64,000 nucleotides of DNA from Arcobacter lacus (GTDB lineage Bacteria > Campylobacterota > Campylobacteria > Campylobacterales > Arcobacteraceae), in assembly GCF_003063295.1 (NCBI RefSeq), contig NZ_MUXF01000016.1, forward strand, positions 31,273-95,272, in the 5' to 3' direction. This document shows positions 38,006 through 47,391 of this stretch, piece after piece. Each line of letters begins with the position of its first letter. Positions within the stretch are counted from its first letter, which is position 1. Under the pieces are notes generated by a model that was given only the letters and a program-made list of their open reading frames with translations, searched no databases and was not told the DNA's origin. The translations under genes and the position numbers were made by a program.

Positions 38006-38935
38006 ATGTTAGATTTAGCAATTATAGGTGGAGGACCAGCTGGTTTAACTGCTGGATTGTATGCTACTAGAGGTGGTTTAAAAAATGTTACTATGTTTGA
38101 AATGGGAATGCCTGGAGGACAAATAACAAGTTCTTCTGAAATTGAAAATTATCCTGGACAAATTGAAATTGTTTCTGGAATGGATTTAATGATGAAATGG
38201 CCAGAACAGTGTCAAAGATTTGGACTTAAACATGAAATGGCTCAAGTTGAAAATGTTTCAAAAAATGGTGATATTTTTAAAATAGTAACATCAGATAAAA
38301 AAGAGTATGAAGCAAAATCAGTTTTAATGGCAACTGGTTCTGTTCCAAGACGTGCAGGATTTAAAGGCGAAGATGAATTCTTTGGAAAAGGGATTTCTAC
38401 TTGTGCAACTTGTGATGGATTTTTCTACAAAGGAAAAGAAGTAGCTGTTGTTGGTGGTGGAGACTCTGCTATTGAGGAAGCTATATATTTAGCAAAATTA
38501 TGTAAAAAAGTATATTTAGTTCATAGAAGAGATACTTATAGAGCAGCGCCTAGTACAGTTGAACACATGAAACACACAGAAAATATTGAAGAAGTTACAA
38601 ATGTTAGCGTTGAAGAAGTATTTGGTGATGCAAGTGGAGTTACAGGATTAAAAGTAAAATGTAATAAAACTGGTGAAATCAGAGATTTACCAACTCCAGG
38701 TGTATTTATTTTTGTAGGAAGAGATGTTTTAAATGCGCCTTTAAAACAAGCAGATGGTTCTTTTTTATGTGATGTGAGAGAAAGTGGTGAAGTTGTGGTT
38801 GATTTAAAAATGAGAACATCAGTTGCAGGACTTTATGCAGCAGGTGATATCAGAATTGATGCAGCAAAACAGGTTGTTTGTGCAGCAGGTGATGGTGCAA
38901 CAGCAGCGGTTAATATTATTGAGTATTTAGGATAA
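38006..38935 (+). CDS. trxB: Thioredoxin reductase
   Basis: FAD-dependent NADPH:thioredoxin reductase, 309 residues. FAD motif [12 protein letters not shown] (7-18), NADPH motif [12 protein letters not shown], redox pair C133/C136 in [10 protein letters not shown], and C-terminal AAGDIR. Length and order are typical of low-Mr reductases. The 212-base region before it is AT-rich with several TATAAT-like boxes, so a dedicated promoter is likely. It precedes dapB by 13 bases. Confidence 0.96.
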   Translation: MLDLAIIGGGPAGLTAGLYATRGGLKNVTMFEMGMPGGQITSSSEIENYPGQIEIVSGMDLMMKWPEQCQRFGLKHEMAQVENVSKNGDIFKIVTSDKKEYEAKSVLMATGSVPRRAGFKGEDEFFGKGISTCATCDGFFYKGKEVAVVGGGDSAIEEAIYLAKLCKKVYLVHRRDTYRAAPSTVEHMKHTENIEEVTNVSVEEVFGDASGVTGLKVKCNKTGEIRDLPTPGVFIFVGRDVLNAPLKQADGSFLCDVRESGEVVVDLKMRTSVAGLYAAGDIRIDAAKQVVCAAGDGATAAVNIIEYLG

Positions 38936-38948
38936 GGGAATAATTTAA

Positions 38949-39722
38949 ATGGTTAAAATAGGTATTTTAGGAAGTACTGGTAGAGTTGGTTCGCTATTAA
39001 TTGATGATTTACAAAATGATAAAGATGCTAAATTATCAGTAGTTCATGTTACTAGAAAGTTATTAAAAACTTTGCCACAAGAAACAGTCGTTACAAATGA
39101 TATAAAAGTTTTATTTGATTCTTGTGATGTAATTATTGATTTTAGTAAACCTTCTGCAACTGAGGCACTTTTAACTGAAGTTGTTGAAAATGGTGCAAAA
39201 AAACCGTTAGTGATTGCAACAACTGGATTAAATAAACATCAGCAAAATTTATTAGTTGAAGCTAGTAAACTGGTACCTATTTTATATGCAACAAATATGA
39301 GTTTAGGAGTTGCAGTTTTAAATAAACTTGTAGCTTTAGCTTCTAAAACATTAAGAGATTTCGATATTGAAATTGTAGAACAACATCATAAACATAAAAT
39401 TGATGCACCTTCTGGAACTGCTTTAACATTAGCTGAACATGCTGCAAATGCAAGAGATTTGAACTTAGATGATGTAAGAGTTTCAGGACGAGATGGAAAT
39501 GTTGGACCTAGAACTAAAGATGAGATTGCTGTTATGGCATTAAGAGGTGGAGATATAGTAGGACGACATACAGTTGGGTTATATAATGATGGAGAATTCT
39601 TAGAATTAAATCATACAGCAACTGCAAGAAATACTTTTTCTAGAGGTGCAATTAAAGTTGCAAAATGGATTGTAGGAAAAGATGCAAAACTATATTCAAT
39701 CAATGATGCTTTAGGTCTATAA
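38949..39722 (+). CDS. dapB: 4-hydroxy-tetrahydrodipicolinate reductase
   Basis: NAD(P)H reductase in lysine/meso-diaminopimelate synthesis. Nucleotide motif GILGSTGRVGS at the N-terminus and catalytic region EQHHKHKIDAPSGTALTLAE. Length 257. Sits between trxB and purF with 13- and 10-base gaps; the dapB-purF pairing also occurs in Campylobacter jejuni. Confidence 0.96.
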   Translation: MVKIGILGSTGRVGSLLIDDLQNDKDAKLSVVHVTRKLLKTLPQETVVTNDIKVLFDSCDVIIDFSKPSATEALLTEVVENGAKKPLVIATTGLNKHQQNLLVEASKLVPILYATNMSLGVAVLNKLVALASKTLRDFDIEIVEQHHKHKIDAPSGTALTLAEHAANARDLNLDDVRVSGRDGNVGPRTKDEIAVMALRGGDIVGRHTVGLYNDGEFLELNHTATARNTFSRGAIKVAKWIVGKDAKLYSINDALGL

Positions 39723-39732
39723 GGAAAATAAT

Positions 39733-41079
39733 ATGTGTGCAATAGTTGGAATTTTTGGGAATGATAATGCAGCGAGATTAGCCTCGGTTGCTCTATTTGC
39801 GATGCAACATAGAGGTCAAGAAGCAACAGGTATTTCTTCATCATGTGATGGAAAAATTTATACAAAAAAAGATAGAGGTTTAGTTTCAGAAGTTTTTACT
39901 GATGCCGCACTAAAATATCTAAAAGGAAATATGGCAATTGGGCATAATAGATATTCAACAGCTGGTGGAGATTCTATTTTAGATGCACAACCTGTTTATG
40001 CAAAATATAAACTTGGTGAAATATCAATTGTTCATAATGGAAACTTAATAAATAAAGATGAAGTTAGACAAGATTTAATTGATAAAGGTGCAATTTTTCA
40101 AACAGGAATGGATACTGAAAATTTGATTCATCTAATTGCAAAAAATACAAAAGATAGATTAAGAGATAGAATTAAAGAAGCATTAGAAAAAACTATTGGT
40201 GCATATTGTTTTATAGTGCAAAGTAGAAGTAAACAATTTGTTATTAGAGATAGATACGGAATTAGACCGTTATCTATTGGGAAATTAAAAAGTGGTGGAT
40301 ATATAGTTGCTAGTGAAACTTGTGCTTTTGACTTAGTTGGTGCTGAGTTTATACGAGATGTAAGACCTGGTGAAATGCTTATTTTAGCTGAAGGTTGTGA
40401 GCCAGAATCTATTCAATTATTTGAACCAGAATTTAGACCATGTGCTTTTGAATACGTATATTTTGCTAGACCAGATTCTGTTATTGATGGTAAAAATGTA
40501 TATACATCTAGAGAAAATATGGGCAAAGTTTTAGCTATGAATGATAAAAATAAAAATATCAAAATAGATATGGTTGTTCCTGTTCCAGATTCTGGAGTTC
40601 CTGCAGCTCTAGGCTACGCAACACAAAGTGGAATTCCTTTTAAATATGGAATCATTAGAAATCACTATGTTGGAAGAACTTTTATTGAGCCAACTCAAGA
40701 GATGAGAGATTTAAAAGTAAGAATGAAACTTAGTCCTATGAGATCTTTAATTGAAGGAAAATCTTTACTTGTTATTGATGATTCAATTGTAAGAGGAACA
40801 ACTTCAAAAAGAATAGTAAAATTACTAAAAGAAGCAGGGGCTAAAGAAGTTCATTTCAGAGTTGCTAGCCCAGAAATAAAATTTCCATGTTTCTATGGAA
40901 TTGATACTCCAAATAAAGAAGAATTAATTTCAAATAATATGAGTAAAGAAGAAGTTTGTAAATATATAGAAGCTGATAGTTTAGAATATTTATCGATTGA
41001 TGATTTAGTAAATGCAATCGGAAATGATAGAAATTATGCACTTGAAAGTTTTGATGGAGATTACTTCGTAAAAGCGTAA
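39733..41079 (+). CDS. purF: Amidophosphoribosyltransferase
   Basis: First committed enzyme of purine synthesis. N-terminal Ntn glutaminase with the cysteine nucleophile directly after the initiator Met (MCAIVGIFG); no long propeptide, so only Met removal is needed. Phosphoribosyltransferase domain with LLVIDDSIVRGTTSKRIV (PRPP motif). Length 448. Its TAA and the ATG of the next gene overlap by one base. Confidence 0.96.
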   Translation: MCAIVGIFGNDNAARLASVALFAMQHRGQEATGISSSCDGKIYTKKDRGLVSEVFTDAALKYLKGNMAIGHNRYSTAGGDSILDAQPVYAKYKLGEISIVHNGNLINKDEVRQDLIDKGAIFQTGMDTENLIHLIAKNTKDRLRDRIKEALEKTIGAYCFIVQSRSKQFVIRDRYGIRPLSIGKLKSGGYIVASETCAFDLVGAEFIRDVRPGEMLILAEGCEPESIQLFEPEFRPCAFEYVYFARPDSVIDGKNVYTSRENMGKVLAMNDKNKNIKIDMVVPVPDSGVPAALGYATQSGIPFKYGIIRNHYVGRTFIEPTQEMRDLKVRMKLSPMRSLIEGKSLLVIDDSIVRGTTSKRIVKLLKEAGAKEVHFRVASPEIKFPCFYGIDTPNKEELISNNMSKEEVCKYIEADSLEYLSIDDLVNAIGNDRNYALESFDGDYFVKA

Positions 41080-42041
41080 TGAGTGAATTAAAAAATGTAT
41101 TAACTATCGGAAGATACTTAAAAAATAAATTTGGTGAAAAAGTTTACAAAATTCCTATTTCAATATCTGGATTTACTTGTCCAAATATTGATGGAACAGT
41201 AGCTCGTGGTGGTTGCTCTTTTTGTGAAAATGATTCTTTTAGCCCAAATTTACAAGAAAAAAGAACAAAATTTAAACTTAATCCTAAAATTAATGAGAAT
41301 CCATATTTAGAAAATCAATTAAAACAGCTAGAAATGCAGTTTTTTGCTACAAAAAAAAGACTTGAAAATAAATTTGGTGTAAAAAAATTTATAGTTTATT
41401 TCCAATCTTTTACAAATACTTATGCTCCATTTGATACTTTAAAAGCTTTATATGAAAAAGCTTTGAGTTTTGATAATGTTATTGGTTTGAGTATTGGAAC
41501 AAGAACAGATTGTATGACAGATGAAATTTTAGATTTTTTAGTAGAAAAGTCTAAAAATAAAGAGATTTGGATTGAGTATGGAATTCAGTCATTTTTTGAT
41601 GAAACACTTGTAAAAATAAATCGTGGTGATAGTGTTTCTAATATGAAATATTGGATAAAAAGAACAAAAGATAGAGGATTGAAAGTTTGTGGACATTTGA
41701 TTTATGGTTTGCCAAATGAAACACAAGAGATGATGCTTGAAACTTTTAAACAAACTTTAGAGTTAGAAGTTGATTCTATAAAATTCCACCCTTTATATGT
41801 AGTGAAAAATACACTTTTAACAAATGATTTTAAAAAAGGAAGATTTACTCCAATTTCTGAAGAACTATATATTGATACAGTTGTAAAATCTATTATAAAT
41901 CTGCCTTCAAATATATCAGTTCAAAGAATAACTGCTGGAATAGATGATAGTAGTTTATTGTCACCACAATGGTGTAAAGATAAACATCAACAAATGAAAA
42001 ATATTAGATTAGCTTTAGAAAAAGAGGGATGGAACTATTAA
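41079..42041 (+). CDS. TIGR01212-family radical SAM protein (YhcC-like)
   Basis: 320 residues. The N-terminal region TCPNIDGTVARGGCSFCEND supplies the cysteines of a radical SAM [4Fe-4S] site with the long C-x(n)-C-x2-C spacing of this family. Later segments GLSIGTRTDCM, WIEYGIQSF and GHLIYGLPNET are typical. Substrate is unknown for the family, though a role in RNA or protein modification is often supposed. Translation is coupled to purF (TAATG). A hairpin separates it from the convergent LysR gene. Confidence 0.85.
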   Translation: MSELKNVLTIGRYLKNKFGEKVYKIPISISGFTCPNIDGTVARGGCSFCENDSFSPNLQEKRTKFKLNPKINENPYLENQLKQLEMQFFATKKRLENKFGVKKFIVYFQSFTNTYAPFDTLKALYEKALSFDNVIGLSIGTRTDCMTDEILDFLVEKSKNKEIWIEYGIQSFFDETLVKINRGDSVSNMKYWIKRTKDRGLKVCGHLIYGLPNETQEMMLETFKQTLELEVDSIKFHPLYVVKNTLLTNDFKKGRFTPISEELYIDTVVKSIINLPSNISVQRITAGIDDSSLLSPQWCKDKHQQMKNIRLALEKEGWNY

Positions 42042-42063
42042 ATAGTACCTTTTGGTACTATTT
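42040..42063. terminator. Terminator between radical SAM gene and lysR-type gene
   Basis: AAATAGTACC (42040-42049) pairs with GGTACTATTT (42054-42063) around TTTT; the stop codon of the LysR gene lies inside the stem. Confidence 0.7.
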
Positions 42064-42954
42064 CATTTTTAAAAGGTAGTCAACTACATTTTCAATAAAT
42101 GCATCATGTTTTTTATCTTTTCTATATGCAATATAAAGTTTTCTTAACATTTTTTGATTACCAATTCTTGATTCATATAAAGCACCAGCTTTTAATAGTG
42201 ATTCAATTGCATTTCTTGAAACAATAGAAACAGTTGGAGTTAAATTTTTATCTGAGTGTAAAACAGTCTGAACTATTGTTGTTGCTGATGTAACTTCACT
42301 AGTTACATTAAATGTATCACAGTCAGGATAATTTGCTTTTTCAAGATTTTCTTTAAATAATAATCTTGTATTTGATTCAGGATTTCTACAAACCCATTTA
42401 TAAGATAATAAATCTTCAGCTTTAGCTTTTAATGGAAGTTTTTGATTAGAAAATATTACAATTTCATCTTCCATCCATTCTCTATAGATGATTTCTTCAT
42501 TTGGAATGTAATTTTCAACCAAAGCTATATCTATTTTTTTATCGAGTAAATCTTGAATAGCTTCATGAGAAACTGAAACATTTATAGATACATCATTATG
42601 AATATTTTCTTTTAAATTATTTAAAAATCTAGGAAGTATATAATTCCCGATTATAAAAGAAGCACCAAATACAAATGTTACATTTTTATTCATTATTTTT
42701 AATAGTTCTTTTTCAGCATTTGCGACACATTTTTCAATTTTAAGAGCAATTCCGTGAAGTATTTGCCCCTCTTTAGTTAATTTTATACCATTCTTTTTTC
42801 TGTCAACAATTTGAACATCTAAATAATCTTCAATAAATTTCATTTGTTGTGTTACTGCTGGTTGAGAAATTCCTAGCTTAGCAGAAGCTTTCGAAAAAGA
42901 TTTTTCTCTAACAACAGTTAAAAAAGTTTCTAATTTTGCAAAATCAGTGAGCAT
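42058..42954 (-). CDS. LysR-family transcriptional regulator
   Basis: About 298 residues. Winged HTH at the N-terminus (TFLTVVREKSFSKASAKLGISQPAVTQQMKFIE) and a periplasmic-binding-like effector domain from about 90. I prefer ATG 42954, which has GGAG six bases before it; a longer reading from TTG 42966 would include that site. Divergent from uvrD across about 115 bases, the usual autoregulated arrangement, but the target genes are unknown since uvrD is an unlikely one. Confidence 0.88.
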   Translation of the reverse strand: MLTDFAKLETFLTVVREKSFSKASAKLGISQPAVTQQMKFIEDYLDVQIVDRKKNGIKLTKEGQILHGIALKIEKCVANAEKELLKIMNKNVTFVFGASFIIGNYILPRFLNNLKENIHNDVSINVSVSHEAIQDLLDKKIDIALVENYIPNEEIIYREWMEDEIVIFSNQKLPLKAKAEDLLSYKWVCRNPESNTRLLFKENLEKANYPDCDTFNVTSEVTSATTIVQTVLHSDKNLTPTVSIVSRNAIESLLKAGALYESRIGNQKMLRKLYIAYRKDKKHDAFIENVVDYLLKMK

Positions 42955-43041
42955 TACAATCTCCAATAAATAAATTGAAAGAATAATAACATTTATTTAT
43001 ATATAGAATAATTAAGAGAAATAATGAATTTATATTATATA

Positions 43042-43050
43042 TGGTATAAT
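43042..43050 (+). promoter_or_regulatory. Extended -10 promoter of uvrD-truB-ispE-smpB
   Basis: TGGTATAAT: TG extension plus perfect TATAAT, 20 bases before the uvrD ATG. Confidence 0.55.
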
Positions 43051-43070
43051 AAATAACAATTGGAGAGAAA

Positions 43071-45125
43071 ATGTCTGAAAATTTATTATTATCATTAAAT
43101 GATTCACAAAAAATTGCTGCTCAACATATCGATGGTCCATTACTTATTTTAGCTGGTGCCGGAAGTGGGAAGACAAAAACTATCACAACAAGACTTGCTT
43201 TTTTAATATCTATTGGTATAGATCCAAGTTCAATTTTAACTTTAACTTTTACAAATAAAGCAGCAACTGAGATGAGAGAACGAGCATTTTCCTTATTTGA
43301 TTCATCTAAGATATTTACTCCACCTTTACTTTGTACTTTTCATAAATTTGGTTTACTATTTCTAAAATTTCATATGAGTGAATTGGAAAGAAAAAACAAT
43401 TTTATTATAATTGATACAGATGATAAAAAAAGAATTTTAAAGTCAATTAATAAAGAGATTCCTTCTGCTCTTTTAGCTTCGGAAGTTTCAAAATATAAAA
43501 ATTCAATATTAGCTCCAAGTGAAGTTAAAGCAACAGCACAGTTAAAACTTTATCAAGAAATAGCACAAATATATGAAGATTATGAAAACTATTTAGAAAA
43601 AAACAATTTAGTAGATTTTGATGATTTACTTCTTCTTCCTTATAAAATATTGAAAAACAATGAGAATTTAGCAAAACAAATTAGTCAAAAATACCAGTAT
43701 ATTATGGTAGATGAATATCAAGATACAAATGAGTTACAATATAGACTTTTAAGACTTTTATGTTCAAGCCATAATAATCTTTGTGTGGTTGGTGATGATG
43801 ATCAATCTATTTATGGATGGCGTGGTGCGACTATAAAAAACATATTGAATTTTTCTGATCATTTTGAAAATAGTTTAGTTATAAAATTAGAAGATAATTA
43901 TCGTTCAACAGATACTATTTTAAATCATGCAAATCAATTAATAGAGCATAATAGAGATAGATTAGGAAAAAAATTAATAGGAACTAGAACAAAAGGTGAT
44001 TCTATAAGAATTTATGAATCAAATGATGAAAATGACGAAACAAGAAAAATTGTAGAAGATGTAAAAAAACTTATAGATAGTGGAGAAAATCCTAAAAATA
44101 TAGCAATTTTATTTAGAGTAAATGCACTATCACGTTCTTTAGAAGAAGGATTTAACAAAGCAGGATTACACTATAAACTTGTTGGTGGAATGAAGTTTTA
44201 CGAAAGAAGTGAAATTAAAGATTTAATTGCATACTTTAGAATTTTAACAAATCTAAATGATAATTTTTCTATAAAAAGAATCATAAATAAACCAAAAAGA
44301 GGTATAGGAAAAACAACAATTGAAAAACTTGAAGAAAAATCTATTGAAACTGGTAAATCTATTTTTGATTTGATTCAAGATCTTGATGCTGAAGGTATTA
44401 GTTTAATTGTTGGTAAAAAGAATGCAAGAACACTAAAAGTATTTGAAGCTTCTATTTTAGATTTAAGAGAATCCCTAACTCAATCAAAAATGAGATTTTT
44501 AGATAACTTTGAGGAGACTTTTGATTATAGAGCTTCATATGATAATCTTCCTGATGGTTTTGAAAGACAAGCAAATATTGATGAGTTCTATGGATATATA
44601 AGAGATTATTTTATTCAAAATCCTCATTTAGATTTAAAAGATTTTTTAAATGAGATTGCACTTGAAAATGAAAATGATGATTATAGTGGTGAAGCTGTCT
44701 CAATGATGAGTGTACACGCATCAAAAGGTTTAGAGTTTAAACATCTATTTATTATTGGTTTAGAGGAAGGTTTTTTCCCAATTACTGGTGATGGAAGTGA
44801 TTTAGAAGAAGAAAGAAGATTAGGTTATGTTGCAATTACAAGGGCAAAAGATAATCTTACTTTATCTTTTGTTCATTCAAGATTTTATAAAGGAAAAAGA
44901 ACAGTTCTTTCAAAAAGTAGATTTTTAAGTGAATCTGGACTTATAAAAGGAAGTTTAACTATTCAAAAACAAGCAGATTTTAAAAAAGGTGATATCGTTT
45001 CTCACAAAATCTTTGGAATGGGAAGAGTAGAAAAAGTAACGAGTGCTGGTAAAGATTATAAATTAACTATTAACTTTGGTGGAACAAAAAGAGATATATT
45101 ATCTTCATTTGTGGAAAAAGCTTAA
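43071..45125 (+). CDS. uvrD: ATP-dependent DNA helicase UvrD/Rep/PcrA family
   Basis: Superfamily 1A 3'-5' helicase for repair and replication restart. 684 residues. Walker A GAGSGKT (29-35), TLTFTNKAATEMRER, DEYQDTN, GDDDQSIYGWRGA, and C-terminal SVHASKGLEFKHLFI and RLGYVAITRAK. The C-terminus KGDIVSHKIFGMGRVEKV is the Tudor-like region shared by UvrD and PcrA. First gene of a tight cluster with truB. Confidence 0.93.
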   Translation: MSENLLLSLNDSQKIAAQHIDGPLLILAGAGSGKTKTITTRLAFLISIGIDPSSILTLTFTNKAATEMRERAFSLFDSSKIFTPPLLCTFHKFGLLFLKFHMSELERKNNFIIIDTDDKKRILKSINKEIPSALLASEVSKYKNSILAPSEVKATAQLKLYQEIAQIYEDYENYLEKNNLVDFDDLLLLPYKILKNNENLAKQISQKYQYIMVDEYQDTNELQYRLLRLLCSSHNNLCVVGDDDQSIYGWRGATIKNILNFSDHFENSLVIKLEDNYRSTDTILNHANQLIEHNRDRLGKKLIGTRTKGDSIRIYESNDENDETRKIVEDVKKLIDSGENPKNIAILFRVNALSRSLEEGFNKAGLHYKLVGGMKFYERSEIKDLIAYFRILTNLNDNFSIKRIINKPKRGIGKTTIEKLEEKSIETGKSIFDLIQDLDAEGISLIVGKKNARTLKVFEASILDLRESLTQSKMRFLDNFEETFDYRASYDNLPDGFERQANIDEFYGYIRDYFIQNPHLDLKDFLNEIALENENDDYSGEAVSMMSVHASKGLEFKHLFIIGLEEGFFPITGDGSDLEEERRLGYVAITRAKDNLTLSFVHSRFYKGKRTVLSKSRFLSESGLIKGSLTIQKQADFKKGDIVSHKIFGMGRVEKVTSAGKDYKLTINFGGTKRDILSSFVEKA

Positions 45126-45138
45126 ATAGGATAAGCTT

Positions 45139-45996
45139 TTGCAAGTAAGATTTTATGAAAAAGAACAATTAAATAAATTGTTAGTAGTGAATAAACCTAT
45201 ATTCATGAGTTCAAATTTTTATTTGAACAGAATAAAAAGAAAATATAAAAATAAAAAAGCTGGATTTAGTGGAACACTAGATCCTTTTGCAAAAGGTTGT
45301 TTGATTGTTGCTTTTGGACAATATGCAAAGCTTTTTAAATATTTATCAAAAACTCCAAAAACATATAAAGCAGTAATTTGGCTTGGAGTAAAATCAAAAT
45401 CTTTAGATATAGAAGAAATTGAAAGTATAGATTTAATAGACAAATTAGATAAAAGCCATATTATAAAAGAGTTAAATTTACTAAAAAGCGAAATAGAATA
45501 TATTCCTCCAAAATTTAGTGCAAAAAAAATTGATGGAAAAAGAGCTTATGAATTAGCAAGAAATGGAGTTGAAGTTGAACTGAATAAAACAAAAATGACG
45601 ATTTTTGATACGAAATTTGTTTTATATAATCATCCATTTATAACTTTTGAAGTAACTGTTAGTGAAGGAACTTATGTTAGATCTTTTGCACAAATACTTT
45701 TAGAAAAATTAAATAGTTTTGGAACTTTATCTTATCTTGAACGATTAAATGAAGGTGAATTTTTTTATGAAAATGAAAAAGAGTTAAATCCATTAGATTT
45801 TATAAAATTACCTGTAAATAAATATTTGGGCACAGCTGAATGGCTAGAAAAAGGTAAAAAGATAGGAATTGAGTATGTTGATAAGAAAGATAATGGGAAA
45901 TATCTTATAATAACTGAAGAGTTTTTTTCTATTATTGAAATAGTAGATAATGATGTAAAATATCTAATAAATAAAGTACCAAAATATGGAATATAA
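45139..45996 (+). CDS. truB: tRNA pseudouridine(55) synthase
   Basis: Makes Psi55 in the T-loop of tRNAs. Catalytic aspartate in GFSGTLDPFAKGCL; other motifs KTYKAVIWLG, PPKFSAKKIDGKRAYELAR and VSEGTYVRSFAQ. The start is TTG with AGGATAAG before it, 13 bases after uvrD. Length 285. In Campylobacter jejuni csrA lies between truB and ispE; here there is nothing between them. Confidence 0.94.
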   Translation: MQVRFYEKEQLNKLLVVNKPIFMSSNFYLNRIKRKYKNKKAGFSGTLDPFAKGCLIVAFGQYAKLFKYLSKTPKTYKAVIWLGVKSKSLDIEEIESIDLIDKLDKSHIIKELNLLKSEIEYIPPKFSAKKIDGKRAYELARNGVEVELNKTKMTIFDTKFVLYNHPFITFEVTVSEGTYVRSFAQILLEKLNSFGTLSYLERLNEGEFFYENEKELNPLDFIKLPVNKYLGTAEWLEKGKKIGIEYVDKKDNGKYLIITEEFFSIIEIVDNDVKYLINKVPKYGI

Positions 45997-45997
45997 A

Positions 45998-46762
45998 ATG
46001 ACTGAAAAATCTTATGCAAAAGTAAATATTTTTTTAAAAATAGCAAATAAAAGAGATAATTACCATGAACTTGTATCAAGATTTGTACGAGTTCATAGTC
46101 TTTATGACAAAATCTCTTTTATTAAATCTAAAAGGAAAGCTTTTGAAATTATAGGAAATTTTGGTTGCAAAATGGAAACAAATACTATTTTTAAAGCATA
46201 TGAACTTATTAAAAGCTATAAAGGTGTTGAAGATTTTTTTCAAGAGTATAGCGTTGAAGTAGAAAAAAATATTCCAGAGTTTGCAGGACTTGGTGGTGGA
46301 AGTTCAAATGCAGCTACATTTTTGATTATGACAAATAAATATTGTAAACTAAACTTATCAAAAGATGAATTATGCAAAATTGCAGTTAAAATTGGTGCTG
46401 ATGTTCCATTTTTTGTATATGAATATGACAGTGCGAATGTTACAGGCATCGGAGAAATTGTTGAGAAATTTGATGAAGAAATTTTAAATATAGAAACTAT
46501 TACTCCTGATATTAAATGTAATACTGGTGAAATTTTCAAAATTTTTAGAGAAAAGTTTTATAAAGAGATATCAAAAGAAGAAGCCAATAAATTGCTTAGT
46601 ATGAAATCTTTTGATATACTAAAACAATTTGGTATAAAAGATGCAAATGATTTATATGAAAGTGCATTGAGTTTATATTCGCAATTAGGCGATTATGAAA
46701 AAAAAGATTGGTATTTTAGTGGTAGTGGAAGTTCATTTTTTAGGATAAATAATGGCAAATAA
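45998..46762 (+). CDS. ispE: 4-diphosphocytidyl-2-C-methyl-D-erythritol kinase
   Basis: GHMP kinase of the MEP isoprenoid pathway. The N-terminal [11 protein letters not shown] and the ATP loop [16 protein letters not shown] are diagnostic. I favour ATG 45998, preceded by GGAATATAAA; an ATG four codons earlier (45986) overlaps truB by 11 bases and has no visible ribosome site. About 254 residues. Shares the pathway with dxs at 1.8 kb. Its end overlaps smpB by 11 bases. Confidence 0.92.
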   Translation: MTEKSYAKVNIFLKIANKRDNYHELVSRFVRVHSLYDKISFIKSKRKAFEIIGNFGCKMETNTIFKAYELIKSYKGVEDFFQEYSVEVEKNIPEFAGLGGGSSNAATFLIMTNKYCKLNLSKDELCKIAVKIGADVPFFVYEYDSANVTGIGEIVEKFDEEILNIETITPDIKCNTGEIFKIFREKFYKEISKEEANKLLSMKSFDILKQFGIKDANDLYESALSLYSQLGDYEKKDWYFSGSGSSFFRINNGK

Positions 46763-47228
46763 AAAAGATACAAAAAAGAATTTAGTTTTTAAAAACAAAA
46801 AAGCATTTCATGACTTTACTATCTTAGAAACTTTAGAAGCTGGAATTGTCTTAGAAGGTAGTGAAGTAAAAGCAATAAGAGAGGGTAGAGTTAATCTAAA
46901 AGATTCTTTTGTTCGTATAATTAAAGGTGAAGTATTTTTACTTAATGCTCATATCTCTCATTTAAGTACAACTCACTCAACTTATAGACCAGATGAAAGA
47001 AGATCTAGAAAACTTTTACTTCATTCAAAACAAATAGACAAAATGTACTCTAAAGTTACGAAAGATGGGATAACATTAGTTGCATTAAAATTATATTTTA
47101 ATGATAAAAATATGATTAAAGTTGAAGTTGCAACAGCACAAGGTAAAAAATTACATGATAAAAGAGAAGATTTAAAAGCAAAAACTATGAAACGTGAAAC
47201 TGAACAAGTTTTAAAATCTTTTAAATAG
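46752..47228 (+). CDS. smpB: SsrA-binding protein SmpB
   Basis: tmRNA partner in trans-translation. 158 residues: [35 protein letters not shown] is the OB-fold core, and a basic C-terminal tail ([19 protein letters not shown]) reaches into the mRNA channel. AGGATAAATA precedes the ATG within ispE. Last gene of the uvrD-truB-ispE-smpB cluster. The ssrA gene is not in this window. Confidence 0.96.
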   Translation: MANKKDTKKNLVFKNKKAFHDFTILETLEAGIVLEGSEVKAIREGRVNLKDSFVRIIKGEVFLLNAHISHLSTTHSTYRPDERRSRKLLLHSKQIDKMYSKVTKDGITLVALKLYFNDKNMIKVEVATAQGKKLHDKREDLKAKTMKRETEQVLKSFK

Positions 47229-47281
47229 GATATTTTTTATCTCTTTTATAAGTTTAAATTATAATTAGAATAATAACTCAT

Positions 47282-47313
47282 TTGTTAATTAATTGTTAAT
47301 TTTTTTGTTAATT
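47282..47313 (+). repeat. Three phased direct repeats TTGTTAATT upstream of ccoN
   Basis: Copies at 47282-47290, 47293-47301 and 47305-47313, spaced 11 and 12 bases (one helical turn). They lie just upstream of, and overlapping the -35 region of, a candidate -10 TATGAT at 47330-47335. This is the layout of a multi-site regulator-binding region for the cbb3 oxidase operon. The binding protein is unknown. Confidence 0.5.
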
Positions 47314-47329
47314 TTAAGTTTCTCTTAGC

Positions 47330-47335
47330 TATGAT
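47330..47335 (+). promoter_or_regulatory. Candidate -10 element of the ccoNOQP operon
   Basis: TATGAT about 57 bases before the ccoN ATG; an alternative TATAAA lies at 47368-47373, but that would leave almost no leader before the GGAGGAG ribosome site. Confidence 0.4.
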
Positions 47336-47391
47336 TTTGTTCAATGAGTGACTTTTTGTGACTTGTATATAAAATTAGTAGGAGGAGATTG

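Noticed and set aside
45765-46079. 104-codon minus-strand frame over truB/ispE
   Set aside because: Shadow of two conserved genes; no independent signals.
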